A model generated the notes under the pieces. The model did not search any database, was not told where the DNA came from, and worked only from the letters and a program-made list of their open reading frames with translations. Source: JASHVB01 sp035486135 (GTDB taxonomy: Bacteria; Pseudomonadota; Alphaproteobacteria; Acetobacterales; Acetobacteraceae). Taken from it: DNA of 64,000 nucleotides. Positions 44,306 through 53,290 of the stretch are shown piece after piece. A program made the position numbers and the translations under genes. The stretch is from NCBI GenBank assembly GCA_035486135.1, contig DATHNI010000015.1:25775-89774 (forward strand), given 5' to 3'. The first letter of the stretch is position 1, and every line of letters begins with the position of its first letter.

Positions 44306-45121
44306 ATGAGCACGACCGACCAGACCGCTGCCACCTTGTTCCGCGCCGGCCAGTTGACTGACGCCATCGCCGCGGCGCAGGCCGCGCTGCGCAAGGCACC
44401 CACCGACCTGGGTGCCCGCATCCTGCTGGCGGAACTGCTGGCCTTCTCGGGCAATCTCGAGCGCGCCGACGTCATCCTCGACGCGGCCTCGACGATCGAC
44501 CCGTCGGCCGCCATGGTTGTCGCGGAGTTCCGGCAGCTCGTGCGTGCCGACATGGCGCGGCGCCAGCTCTTCCGCGACGGCCGGGTGCCGGAGTTCCTGG
44601 GGGAGCCGACCGAAACCCAACGCCTGCAACTCGCGGCGCTGGTGGCCTTGCGCGCCGGCGACGTCGCGGAAGCCGCGCGCGAAGCCGCGGGCGCCGAGGC
44701 CGTGCGTCCGCATACGCCCGGCACCCACAACGGCACCGCGTTCGATGACCTGCGCGATGTGGACGACCTGCTGGCCGGCAGCATCGAAGTGCTGACCACG
44801 ACCGGCAAGTACTATTGGGTTCCCACCGAGCGCGTGATCAGCGTCGAACTGCATGCGCCGAAGCGCCCGCGCGACCTGCTATGGCGCCGCGCGTCGATGT
44901 CGGTGGATCAGGGACCCGACGGCGACGTTTACATTCCGGTGGTCTACGCCGGCGACGATGCGCTGTCGGAACTGCAACGCCTTGGCCGCGAGACCGACTG
45001 GCGGCAGGCCGAGGGCGGCCCGGTGCGCGGCGTCGGCCAGCGCGTGTTCCTGGTGGGTGAGGACGACGTCGCGATCATGGAACTCGGCACCCTGACGTTC
45101 ACCGGGGTTGGCGCCGCATGA
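44306..45121 (+). CDS. tagJ: T6SS accessory protein TagJ (ImpE family)
   Basis: A 271-residue ImpE-type protein. The N-terminal half is helical and TPR-like (LFRAGQLTDAIAAAQAALRKAP, RILLAELLAFSGNLERAD). The C-terminal half carries the conserved FDDLRDVDDLLAGSIEVLT, GKYYWVPTERVISVEL and RPRDLLWRRASMSV segments. In other systems TagJ helps ClpV recognise the sheath. The start follows GGGGGAT just after the family B palindrome. Overlaps tssE by four bases. Confidence 0.93.
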   Translation: MSTTDQTAATLFRAGQLTDAIAAAQAALRKAPTDLGARILLAELLAFSGNLERADVILDAASTIDPSAAMVVAEFRQLVRADMARRQLFRDGRVPEFLGEPTETQRLQLAALVALRAGDVAEAAREAAGAEAVRPHTPGTHNGTAFDDLRDVDDLLAGSIEVLTTTGKYYWVPTERVISVELHAPKRPRDLLWRRASMSVDQGPDGDVYIPVVYAGDDALSELQRLGRETDWRQAEGGPVRGVGQRVFLVGEDDVAIMELGTLTFTGVGAA

Positions 45122-45624
45122 GCGGACGCGCCGGCACGCGCGGGACCGCGGTACGCATCCAGGCACCGCTGCTGGACCGGCTGATCGACGAAGCACCGGA
45201 CCAGGCGCGCGACCCGACAGTGTCGGTGGCCGACACCATGGCCGGGCTGCGCCAATCGGTGCGGCGCGACCTGGAGTCGCTGCTGAATGCGCGGCGGCGG
45301 TGGCGCTCCTGGCCGAAATCGCTGACCGAACTGGCCACCTCGCCGATCGGCTACGGCATTCCGGATTTCGCGTCGGGTGCGTTCAACGATGCGCGCCGGC
45401 GCGAGGAGCTGCGGCTGGAGATCGAGGACACGATCCGCCGCTTCGAGCCGCGGTTCCTGTCGGTGCGGGTGCATCTGGTGGATACGCACGACCAACTGGA
45501 GGCCACGCTGCGTCTCCGCATCGATGCGGTGATGCACGCCGACCCGGCGCCGGAGGCAGTGACGTTCGACACGGTGGTGGATCCGACGACCGACGATGTG
45601 CTGGTACGTGCGAAAGATTCGTAA
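45118..45624 (+). CDS. tssE: T6SS baseplate wedge protein TssE (gp25-like)
   Basis: A 168-residue gp25/lysozyme-like baseplate protein. The conserved RRDLESLLNARRR motif, SPIGYGIPDFASG and RRFEPRFLSVRV are present. The first 25 residues are basic. ATGA overlap with tagJ indicates coupling. A family C repeat follows. Confidence 0.95.
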   Translation: MSGRAGTRGTAVRIQAPLLDRLIDEAPDQARDPTVSVADTMAGLRQSVRRDLESLLNARRRWRSWPKSLTELATSPIGYGIPDFASGAFNDARRREELRLEIEDTIRRFEPRFLSVRVHLVDTHDQLEATLRLRIDAVMHADPAPEAVTFDTVVDPTTDDVLVRAKDS

Positions 45625-45636
45625 CAATACGACTAA

Positions 45637-45790
45637 ACCTCTCCCGCCTCGCGGAAGAGGTCGCGGTGCGACAGCACCGAGGGTGAGGGTGATCGGGTCA
45701 CGCCGAAGCAGGGACTGCGTGCCGACCCGATCACCCTCACCCTCGATGCTTCGCACCATCGACCTCTCCCGCGCGTAGCGCGGGAGAGGT
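45637..45790. repeat. Family C repeat between tssE and tssF
   Basis: CCTCTCCCGC and GAGGGTGAGGGTGATCGGG segments mirrored at the right half. The right end is a local hairpin (ACCTCTCCCGCG 45762-45773, CGCGGGAGAGGT 45779-45790) ending just before AAGGA, the tssF ribosome-binding site (ATG at 45802). Confidence 0.85.
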
Positions 45791-45801
45791 AAGGAACCAA
45801 A

Positions 45802-47667
45802 ATGTCCGATACCCTCCTTCCATATTACAATCGCGAACTCGACGCCATCAAACGGCTGGCCGCGGAATTCGCCGAGACCCAGCCGAAGATCGCCGGGCGC
45901 CTGCGCCTGTCCGCCGACGCGGTTGACGACCCTCACGTCGCGCGCCTGCTGGAAGGCGTGGCCTTCCTCGCCGGGCGCGTCCACCACCGTCTCGACGACG
46001 AGTTCCCGGAACTCACCGACTCGTTGCTTGGGTTGCTCTACCCGCACTACCTGGCGCCCGTCCCCTCATGCATGGTCGCGCAACTCGACTGCCAGCCTGA
46101 CCTGATGATCCCCGCCAGGCTGGCCGCCGGCGTGGTGCTCGACACCGAGCCGGTGCATGGCGAGACGCTGCGCTACCGTTCCACCAGCGCGGTGACGCTC
46201 TGGCCGATCGACGTGGAGAGCATCCGCCTGTCCGGCCTGCCGATCGTCGCGCCGCCCAATCCCGCCGCCAGCGGCGCCGCCGGCGTGCTGCGCATCACGC
46301 TGAAATGCCTGTCGCCCGATGCGACCTTCAGCCAGCTCGGCGTCGATCGCCTGCGCTTCTTCCTGCGCGGCCCCACCAACCAGACGCTGCCGCTGTACGA
46401 GCTGCTGTGCGGCCACGCGATCTCCGTCGCCTACGCCGACTCCGCGGTCGATACGTCGCCGGTGGTGGTGCCCGGCAGCAGCATCGAACCTGCCGGCTTC
46501 GCCCCGGAGGAAGCGCTGCTGCCATGGTCCGCGCGCGGCTTTTCCGGCTTCCGCCTGCTCACCGAATACTTCGCCTTTCCAGAGAAGTTCCTGTTCCTGG
46601 ATTTCACCAGGATCGACACCAAGACCATGGTGTCCGGCGGCAACAAACTGGAGATCTTCGTCTATCTCGACCGCGCCGCGCCGGACCTGGAACGCAGCAT
46701 CGGCCAGCAAGCGCTGGCGCTCGGCTGCACGCCCCTGGTGAACCTGTTCCCGCAGCGCTGCGAACCGATCCGGCTGACCCACACCGACACCGAATACCGC
46801 GTGGTGCCGGACGCAAGACGCCCGCGCGCCGCGGAAGTCTGGAGCGTTGAGCGCGTGCGCGAGACCATGCCGGACGGCTCGTTCCGGCCCTGGCGCCCAT
46901 TTTATCGCCTGAGCGAAACCGAGGGTGCGTCCAACGCGTCCGGTCAGGCCCGGTCGCCGTCCGGGGCGGGAGGCAACAACGCGCCAGGCGGCTTCTATCA
47001 CGTCGCTCGCCGGCCCGCCGCGCCGGGCGTCCCGGGCACGGAGGTCTTCATCGCCCCGCACGACCCGGCCTTCGATCCGGACAAACCCGCCGATACCGTG
47101 CTGTCTGTGGACGCACTCTGCCTGAGCCGCGACCTGCCTACCGACCTGCCGTTCGGTGGCGGCCACCCGACCCTGCGCCTCGTCGAGGGCGCCGCCGCCG
47201 TCGCCGCGATCCGCGCGGTGACGCCACCGTCCACCACGCTGCGCCCTCCCCTGCGCGAGCGTGGCTTCTGGCGCCTGGTGTCGCACCTGTCGCTCGGCCA
47301 CCTCGCCGTTACCGGCGGCGCCGATGGGGCGAACGCGCTGAAAGAAGTGCTGCGGCTGTACGACCTGCGGGAGACCGCGGAAACCCACAGCGCCATCGAG
47401 GCGATCACCAACATCACCGCCCGCCCCGGCACCGCGCGGGCGCCAGGACGCCGCGGGGCGTTCTGCCGCGGGCTCGACGTCACGCTCGAGTTCGACCCGC
47501 GCACCTGGCAGGCCAGCGGCCTCTATCTGCTGGCCTCGGTGCTGGAACACTTCCTGGCGCTGCACGGCACGATCAACAGCTTCACCCGCACCACCGTCAC
47601 GCTGCGCGGCCGCCCCGGCACCGCCGCCGCCTGGCCGGCCCGTAGCGGCACCCGCGTGCTCGTATGA
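45802..47667 (+). CDS. tssF: T6SS baseplate protein TssF (ImpG/VasA)
   Basis: A 621-residue baseplate component. The N-terminus LLPYYNRELDAIKRLAAEFAE and the segments LLYPHYLAPVPSC, FRLLTEYFAFPEKFLF and VNLFPQRCEPI are diagnostic. The C-terminal region SGLYLLASVLEHFLALHGTINSF is intact. Forms the wedge with TssE, TssG and TssK. Confidence 0.96.
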   Translation: MSDTLLPYYNRELDAIKRLAAEFAETQPKIAGRLRLSADAVDDPHVARLLEGVAFLAGRVHHRLDDEFPELTDSLLGLLYPHYLAPVPSCMVAQLDCQPDLMIPARLAAGVVLDTEPVHGETLRYRSTSAVTLWPIDVESIRLSGLPIVAPPNPAASGAAGVLRITLKCLSPDATFSQLGVDRLRFFLRGPTNQTLPLYELLCGHAISVAYADSAVDTSPVVVPGSSIEPAGFAPEEALLPWSARGFSGFRLLTEYFAFPEKFLFLDFTRIDTKTMVSGGNKLEIFVYLDRAAPDLERSIGQQALALGCTPLVNLFPQRCEPIRLTHTDTEYRVVPDARRPRAAEVWSVERVRETMPDGSFRPWRPFYRLSETEGASNASGQARSPSGAGGNNAPGGFYHVARRPAAPGVPGTEVFIAPHDPAFDPDKPADTVLSVDALCLSRDLPTDLPFGGGHPTLRLVEGAAAVAAIRAVTPPSTTLRPPLRERGFWRLVSHLSLGHLAVTGGADGANALKEVLRLYDLRETAETHSAIEAITNITARPGTARAPGRRGAFCRGLDVTLEFDPRTWQASGLYLLASVLEHFLALHGTINSFTRTTVTLRGRPGTAAAWPARSGTRVLV

Positions 47668-47688
47668 CCGGCGTAGGTGCGGTTGGGA

Positions 47689-47940
47689 AGAAGACGGCCA
47701 AGGGGGCTTTGCCCCCCTGGACCCCCCACCAGGGGACAGTCATCCCCTGGACCCCTTTCACTTGGTGCGGTGCGGGAGGGAGGGGGCACATGCGCGGAAT
47801 CATGCGGCGCGAACGCGCTCCGCATGATTCCGCGCGTGTGCCCCCTCCCTCCCACACCGCACCAAACGGATGGGTTCCAAGGGGCATCGCCCCTTGGTGG
47901 GGGGTCCAGGGGGGCAAAGCCCCTTTGGCCTTCTTCCCCA
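47689..47940. repeat. Large nested palindrome between tssF and tssG (family E)
   Basis: Outer arms (47689-47739 and 47890-47938) contain GGGGGCTTTGCCCCC-type and CCCTGGACCCCC elements in mirror order. Inner arms (about 47762-47810 and 47822-47868) carry TTGGTGCGGTGCGGGAGGGA, a GGGGGCAC stretch and CGGAATCATGCG in mirror order. The whole 250-bp block could fold as one long imperfect hairpin. Confidence 0.9.
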
Positions 47941-47965
47941 ACCACACTCAAGCCTGGCCACGCGC

Positions 47966-49012
47966 ATGAAGGCGCGCTCTTTGCTGGCGGGGCTGGCGGC
48001 GACGCCGCGGCGGTTTCGGTTCGATGCCGCGGTCCGGGTATTGACCCGGGCCAGGCGGTCGGCCGATCCGGCCGAGGTCATGCGGTTTCGCACGCCGACC
48101 GGCATGGTGTTTCCGCCGGCCGATGTCCTGGAGGTTGATGCGCGGGGCGCCCAGCCGGAGGTGATGGTCGGGCTGATGGGGCTGACCGGGCCGTCCGGCG
48201 TTTTACCGCGCTCGTATACCGAAATCGTTACTCAGACGCGGCGCGGGCGATCGACCGCGATGCACGAATTCCTCGACATGCTGGCACATCGCTTTGTCGC
48301 GTTCTTTGCGCGGGCGGCAATGAAGTACCGCCCCGCGCGGGCGGCCGAAACGGCGGCGATACTGGGGCCGGGCGCGACGGACGCGCTGACCCAGACGCTG
48401 CTGGCACTGACTGGCTACGGCACGGCGCACCTGACACCGCGGCTGCTGGCCGGGGCCGACCCGGTCCTGCACTACGCCGGATTGTTCGCCATGCGGCCGC
48501 GTTCGGCGGACCGGTTGGGAACGATGTTGTCCGACTGGCTGGGCATGCGCGTGGAGGTGGAGGAATTCGCCGGCGCATGGCTGGGATTGCCGGTGGATCA
48601 GCGGACCCGGATCGGAGTGCTCGGCCAGTTCAACCGGCTGGCGACGGATGCGGCGATTGGCGTGCGCGCGTGGGATCCGCAGGCGCGGTTCGTCCTGCGT
48701 GTCGGGCCGCTGAACCGGGGCGGCTTCGAGCGGCTGTTGCCGGACCGCCTCGCGCTGCATCAGCTTGTATCGTTGACCCGGGCCTATGTCGGCTTCGAGT
48801 TGGGATTTGCCGTCAATCCGGTGCTGGCGGCGCAAGAAGTGCCGCCGCTGCGGCTTGATTCGAATGCCGAGCCGCCGCCGCGCCTGGCGTGGAACACGTG
48901 GCTGCCCGGACCGCCGGGCTCGATCCTGCGGCGCGGCGACGCGGCGGATGCGGTGTTCGAGGCGGAAGTGATCGAGGCCCAGCGCATCGTGACGGGAGCA
49001 AAGGCGGCATGA
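47966..49012 (+). CDS. tssG: T6SS baseplate protein TssG (ImpH/VasB)
   Basis: A 348-residue wedge protein. Segments FRFDAAVRVLTRA, EVMVGLMGLTGPSGVLP, HEFLDMLAHRFVAFFARA and the central ADRLGTMLSDWLGMRVEVEEF are family hallmarks. The start at 47966 begins KARSLLAGLA after the large palindrome; an ORF extension to 47870 lies inside the repeat. The stop overlaps the next gene (ATGA at 49009). Confidence 0.95.
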   Translation: MKARSLLAGLAATPRRFRFDAAVRVLTRARRSADPAEVMRFRTPTGMVFPPADVLEVDARGAQPEVMVGLMGLTGPSGVLPRSYTEIVTQTRRGRSTAMHEFLDMLAHRFVAFFARAAMKYRPARAAETAAILGPGATDALTQTLLALTGYGTAHLTPRLLAGADPVLHYAGLFAMRPRSADRLGTMLSDWLGMRVEVEEFAGAWLGLPVDQRTRIGVLGQFNRLATDAAIGVRAWDPQARFVLRVGPLNRGGFERLLPDRLALHQLVSLTRAYVGFELGFAVNPVLAAQEVPPLRLDSNAEPPPRLAWNTWLPGPPGSILRRGDAADAVFEAEVIEAQRIVTGAKAA

Positions 49013-50514
49013 GTACCTGGGGCAGCGGCTATGTGACCGACATCGCATACACGCCGGGATGGTATCGCCAGCAATCGCCCTCGATCATGTCGCTTGCCTG
49101 CCTGCTGGGCTGTGTCGCGTCACCCATGCCGGCCGGCGACGACGAGGTGCAATACCTCGAGCTGGGCTGCGGCTACGGCTACACCGCGATGCTGCTGGCG
49201 GCGTGCAATCCGGCATGGCGCGTCACCGCGGTGGACTACCACCCGACGCATATCGCAGCGGCGCGCGATTGCGCGGCGGAAGCCGGGCTGACCAACGTCA
49301 CCTTCATCGAAGGGGACCTGACGACGCTGGCGGATGACGCCGCGGGGCGGCAGATTCCGGAGGCGGATTTCGTCTCGATGCACGGGGTCTGGTCATGGGT
49401 CCCCGAGACGGTGAAGGCCGGCATCGTGCGGTTGCTGCGCGACAAGGTCCGCCCCGGTGGCGCGGTGCATGTCAGCTATAATGCGCTGCCGGCCTGGAGC
49501 AGTGCGCTGGGGATGGCTCGGCTGCTGCGGACGGTGGGGCGGCAGCGGGCCGCGCGGAGCGATCGCCAGGCGGAGGATGGATTCAAATTCCTCCGCGAGC
49601 TGGCCGCCGCCGACGCGATGCACTTGAAGCGCTCGCATATTGCCAAGGTGCTGATGGAAAAGCTGGACGAGCTGCCCATCACGTACCTGGCCCATGAGTA
49701 CATGAACGAGCACTGGGCGCCGTGCTACATGGCGGACGTGGCGGAGGCGCTGGGGGGTGCCAAGCTGGAATGGGTTGCCTCGGCGAACCTGATCGAGAAT
49801 TTCTCCGAACTTACGCTGACCGAGACTCAACGGGCGCTGATGCACCGGTTCGACGATCCGCTGCTGCGGGAGCTGATCAAGGACCACTGCATCGAACGGC
49901 CGCTGCGGCACGACGTTTACGTGCGGGGTGCTCGGCGCATTTCGCCGTATCAGCGGGACGCCGCGCTGATGGATCTGTCGCTCAGCCTCAACGTGCCGGC
50001 GAAGGATCTGCCGCTGGAGGCGGAGATGCCCGCCGGACGGGCGGCATTGAACCCCAAATTCTATCGTCCGATTGCGGACGCCCTGGAGCCTGCGCCACGC
50101 CGGGTCGGCGACCTGCTGCATTTGCCGGAGATCGAGGGCAAGCGCGACAATCCATCGGAACTGGTCGGCATCCTGTTGGGTTCGGAGCTGGCCGAACTGG
50201 CCGCGCGCCCAGGCGCGCCGCCGTCCGCCGTGGCCCAGCGGTTCAATCAGGCGATGTCACGACGGATGATGCAGACCGAGCCGATGACCCGGCCGGTCGG
50301 CGTTGCCACCGTCCGCCTGGGCACGCCGACGCCGGCCTCGGTGCTTGACATGGTGGTGCTGGACCGGACGCTGGACGGCGAGGGCAGCATCGAGGACCTG
50401 GTGCGTTTCTTCCACAGTACGATCACGATCACCGACGAGGCCCGGCTGCGCACCGTGCTGACGGGCTGCCTCGAGAATCGGATGCCTCGGCTGCGGGCGG
50501 CCGGGGTCTTGTGA
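49009..50514 (+). CDS. SAM-dependent methyltransferase with regulatory domain, coupled to tssG
   Basis: A 501-residue protein. Residues about 40-200 are a class I methyltransferase: motif I LELGCGYGYTA, post-I VTAVDYHPTH, and a PEADFVSMHGVWSWV segment. The remainder contains the predicted methyltransferase-regulatory domain (MethyTransf_Reg-like) and a helical C-terminus. The start codon overlaps the tssG stop by four bases, so it is translated together with the T6SS baseplate genes. It could modify a T6SS component or be a cargo protein; the sequence does not tell. No signal peptide. Confidence 0.85.
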   Translation: MSTWGSGYVTDIAYTPGWYRQQSPSIMSLACLLGCVASPMPAGDDEVQYLELGCGYGYTAMLLAACNPAWRVTAVDYHPTHIAAARDCAAEAGLTNVTFIEGDLTTLADDAAGRQIPEADFVSMHGVWSWVPETVKAGIVRLLRDKVRPGGAVHVSYNALPAWSSALGMARLLRTVGRQRAARSDRQAEDGFKFLRELAAADAMHLKRSHIAKVLMEKLDELPITYLAHEYMNEHWAPCYMADVAEALGGAKLEWVASANLIENFSELTLTETQRALMHRFDDPLLRELIKDHCIERPLRHDVYVRGARRISPYQRDAALMDLSLSLNVPAKDLPLEAEMPAGRAALNPKFYRPIADALEPAPRRVGDLLHLPEIEGKRDNPSELVGILLGSELAELAARPGAPPSAVAQRFNQAMSRRMMQTEPMTRPVGVATVRLGTPTPASVLDMVVLDRTLDGEGSIEDLVRFFHSTITITDEARLRTVLTGCLENRMPRLRAAGVL

Positions 50515-50617
50515 ACGGGCCGGGCCGGGTCCGAAAGTACCCGGTGTCTATTCCTTGTCGCAATGGGTCGTTTCCGTGCTATATGAATCGCATGTTGGAA
50601 TGTTGGAGGAGACTACC

Positions 50618-51286
50618 GTGCGCAGCGTTATTGCACCGCTGATACTGGCACCGCTGATCCTGGCGCCGCTGTTGATCACTGCCACTCCGGTCTTTGCGCA
50701 GGGCAACCCGTCGGCAGACCAGATCATTAACTCGTTGAAACCTAGTGGCAATCTGACGGCGGGCGGTACCCGCGGCATTCGCCTTGCTGCGCCGTCCTCC
50801 GATGGAGCGGCGCCGGCCCAGGCTGGATCGTCCGGTCAGGCGCAATCGTCGCCGGTGGTGCCGGCAGCGACCATCCACACGCGTGTGGCCGCGGCGAAGC
50901 CGATGGCACCGGCCACCCCGCCAGCCGACGCCGCAGGCCCGTCGGTCAACCTGACCGTCAACTTCCCCAACGGCTCGGCGGACCTGACGCCCGAGGCGAT
51001 GGCGACGCTTGACGCGCTGGGCAAGGCGCTGTCCAGCGCCGACCTGGCGAACTACCGGTTCCGTATCGAGGGACACACCGACACCGTCGGCTCCAAGGAG
51101 TACAACCGCGAGTTGTCCGAGCGCCGGGCCGAGGCGGTGGTGAGCTATATCGTCACCAAGTTCGGCGTCCAGGCGTCGCGGTTGCAGGCGGTCGGCATGG
51201 GCGAGCAAGGCCTGCTGGTGTCCACCCCGGAGCAAACGCCCGAACCGCGCAATCGCCGGGTGCAGGTGATCAACCTCGGAGCCTGA
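50618..51286 (+). CDS. Secreted OmpA-domain protein at the end of the T6SS locus, GTG start
   Basis: A 222-residue periplasmic or outer-membrane-associated protein. GTG at 50618 has an ideal GGAGGA seven bases upstream, whereas the ATG at 50600 has none. The signal peptide contains a repeated LILAP unit and ends at VFAQ. A Pro/Ala-rich spacer follows. Residues about 110-220 are an OmpA-like peptidoglycan-binding domain (NGSADLTPEAMATLDALGKA, IEGHTDTVGS, RNRRVQVINL). With the OmpA domain of TssL it gives the locus two peptidoglycan anchors. Confidence 0.88.
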   Translation: MRSVIAPLILAPLILAPLLITATPVFAQGNPSADQIINSLKPSGNLTAGGTRGIRLAAPSSDGAAPAQAGSSGQAQSSPVVPAATIHTRVAAAKPMAPATPPADAAGPSVNLTVNFPNGSADLTPEAMATLDALGKALSSADLANYRFRIEGHTDTVGSKEYNRELSERRAEAVVSYIVTKFGVQASRLQAVGMGEQGLLVSTPEQTPEPRNRRVQVINLGA

Positions 51287-51316
51287 TGACATCGGCGTGC
51301 CGTAGAGGCGCAAGTG

Positions 51317-52537
51317 ATGCGCTCCGACCCGGGCGCCGACGACACTGTCAGACTGGTCCGGCCACTGCCGTCCGTGCGCGGGCGCAGCGTGCCGGCGCCA
51401 CAGCAACCGCGTGGCGCTGTGGCGCCAGCGCAGCCACGTGGGCCCTGGCAGTGGGTGGTCGTCGGCGCGGCCATTGCCGTTCTCGCTATGGGGCTTGTCG
51501 GCTGGCTGGTGTGGCCGCGCCAGGCGCCGGCACCCGTATCGATGCAGCGGCTCGCCGGGCAACCGGCGCCGGCGCAGCGGCCGATGCCGGCGCAGCAACC
51601 GGCGCCCGCCGCGCCGGCACCCGTGACGCAGGGACCGTCCCGATCGGTTGTCATCCAACCGGCGCCCACGCTCCAGGCGCCGGCCGAACCGTCAGCCGCA
51701 CCCGCGCCATCGCAGGCTCCCGTTGCCACGTCGGCGCCGTTCCCGATCGAGACCGCGGACGAGGCGGAAATCCTGGCGCACGTCGCAACCGGGCTGACGG
51801 TGTTCCGTTTCGCCGCCAATCCGTCGATTATTGTGCTGGATTTCGCCTCGTTGCATCAGCAGGGGATGATGCTGAACCGGATCGCCGCGCTGGTCGAAAA
51901 GGGCGCCATGCCGCGCGACCGGGTGTTGAACGACACGGAACTCGATGCGGCGATCAGTGCCGGCGGCGACACGATCGAGACGTTCTATTATGGACACGAT
52001 TATAGCGCCGCCGCGATGGCTCGCTTTTTCGCGCTGGCGGCAAGACAAAACATCCTGCTCAATCCCGAGGAGGAGAAGCTGCACCAGTTGCTGGCTCAGC
52101 TCGGCTGGCTTGCGCCGGACGTGCATGGCGGCCTGATCTCGGTGCCCAAGGTCGGTGCCGACGCGGAGGTCACCCCGGCGGCGCGCCGAGCGATCCTGCG
52201 GCACGAACTATCGCATGGCGAGTATTTCAGCGACCCCGCCTACGCGGCGTACGTGCATCAGTTCTGGGTGCACGACCTGACGCAAACCGAGCGGGATGGC
52301 TTTCGCGGCTTCCTCGCGTCGGAGGAATACGACACGAAGATCGAGGAGCTGGTCGAGAACGAGATGCAGGCCTACCTGATGTTCACGCGCGACCCGGCGT
52401 TCTTTGCCCCATCGAAAATCGGCATGAGAGCAGAACGTCTCGCCGAGCTGCAGGTGGCGTTCCAGCGTCACATGCCGCGCGGGTGGCTGCGCGACGTGCT
52501 GGGGCAAACACTGCCGGCTGTGGGGTCCCCGTATTGA
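51317..52537 (+). CDS. Membrane-anchored protein with HExxH motif (putative zinc peptidase)
   Basis: A 406-residue protein. The cytosolic N-terminus (1-44) is Pro/Arg-rich, one transmembrane segment lies at about 45-66, and a Pro/Ala/Gln-rich spacer at about 67-145. The C-terminal domain (about 146-400) is probably periplasmic. It contains HELSH at 296-300, and a downstream ENE (347-349) that could provide the third zinc ligand, as in gluzincin-type peptidases. I do not recognise the family. GAGG eight bases before the ATG supports the start (a GTG one codon earlier is possible). It follows the OmpA gene by 30 bp and is the last gene of the block. Confidence 0.65.
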   Translation: MRSDPGADDTVRLVRPLPSVRGRSVPAPQQPRGAVAPAQPRGPWQWVVVGAAIAVLAMGLVGWLVWPRQAPAPVSMQRLAGQPAPAQRPMPAQQPAPAAPAPVTQGPSRSVVIQPAPTLQAPAEPSAAPAPSQAPVATSAPFPIETADEAEILAHVATGLTVFRFAANPSIIVLDFASLHQQGMMLNRIAALVEKGAMPRDRVLNDTELDAAISAGGDTIETFYYGHDYSAAAMARFFALAARQNILLNPEEEKLHQLLAQLGWLAPDVHGGLISVPKVGADAEVTPAARRAILRHELSHGEYFSDPAYAAYVHQFWVHDLTQTERDGFRGFLASEEYDTKIEELVENEMQAYLMFTRDPAFFAPSKIGMRAERLAELQVAFQRHMPRGWLRDVLGQTLPAVGSPY

Positions 52538-52590
52538 ACTAATGCCAGTCCGCGTTGTCATTGACTCTCGGCGACATGCCACGCGCCCTT

Positions 52591-52681
52591 GTGTCATGGC
52601 CGGCGGAGGCCGGCCACCCACGACTTTGCCGCGTGCAACAAAGGAAAGTCGTGGGTGGCCGGCCTTCGCCGGCCATGACAC
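52591..52681. repeat. Palindromic intergenic repeat, family A (copy 5)
   Basis: Ends GTGTCATGGCC and GGCCATGACAC; nearly identical to the copies at 76-166 and 28790-28881. Confidence 0.9.
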
Positions 52682-52734
52682 TGAAGGCGCGTGCTACGTT
52701 GTCCGTACGTCAGTAGTTTCGCGGCTTGGTATAG

Positions 52735-52797
52735 CCTCTCCCGCGCGAGCCGGAGAGGTCGATCGCGCGCTTGCGCCGAGGGTGAGGGTGATCGGGC
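52735..52797. repeat. Half copy of family C repeat
   Basis: CCTCTCCCGCGCGAGCCGG... to GAGGGTGAGGGTGATCGGG; only the left half of the pattern seen at 45637-45790 is present. Confidence 0.65.
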
Positions 52798-52948
52798 CCC
52801 CCGCTGCCCCTATCGCACCGCCGAGGGATGCTTCGGGCCGAGCTTGCGGGTCACGACGCGAGATAATGCGTGCCGACCGCCATCAACGCGGTTGCAATCG
52901 CCAGTGCCAAATCGATTTGGTCACCGCGGCTCATTCCGGCGACCAGGC

Positions 52949-53290
52949 CTACAGGTTTGGTTGCGCCACGACGCTGACATGCCCTTGCCCGCGCGAATGC
53001 GGCGTGGCGGGCTTCACGACGATCACGACATCCTGGCCGAGCAAGGTGAGGAAGTGGATCAGCCGCTCAGTCGAGAAGCCGGATAGCTGACCGTGCAGCA
53101 GGCGGGAGATTTTCGGCTGATCGATGCCGAACAACGCCGCGGCCTTGGCTTGCGTCAACCGGCGGGCACGGATGCTTTCGGTGATCTGCATGGCGAGATC
53201 AGCTTTCGTCAGCCGTTCCTCGGGATTGGGAAGACCGAGGTCGGCGAAAACATTGCCGCTGCCTTCCTCAATTTTGAAATCGTCACTCAT
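52949..53290 (-). CDS. XRE/HigA-type antitoxin
   Basis: A 113-residue helix-turn-helix protein of the phage-derived HigA group. The start DDFKIEEGSGNVFADLG is the acidic N-terminal region typical of the family; the helix-turn-helix is at about 45-75 (LTQAKAAALFGIDQPKISRLL), followed by LSGFSTERLIHFLTLLGQDV. It should bind the toxin and repress the shared promoter. The gene starts eight bases before the end of the toxin gene, the usual toxin-first arrangement of higBA. Confidence 0.9.
   Translation of the reverse strand: MSDDFKIEEGSGNVFADLGLPNPEERLTKADLAMQITESIRARRLTQAKAAALFGIDQPKISRLLHGQLSGFSTERLIHFLTLLGQDVVIVVKPATPHSRGQGHVSVVAQPNL

Larger units (their letters stand above)
52538..52948. other. 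Gap after the T6SS locus
   Basis: Contains a family A repeat (52591-52681) and a partial family C repeat (52735-52797). No gene seen. Confidence 0.5.

Noticed and set aside
46066..47565. 499-codon minus-strand frame opposite tssF
   Set aside because: Antisense shadow; the TssF frame carries all family motifs.
49009..50514. Methyltransferase as a polyketide or siderophore tailoring enzyme
   Set aside because: No biosynthetic genes nearby; the start overlaps the tssG stop, so T6SS linkage is the simpler reading.
51286..52005. Overlapping 239-codon frame inside the HExxH gene
   Set aside because: Out-of-frame Arg/Ala-rich shadow; the other frame has a membrane segment, a ribosome-binding site and a motif.
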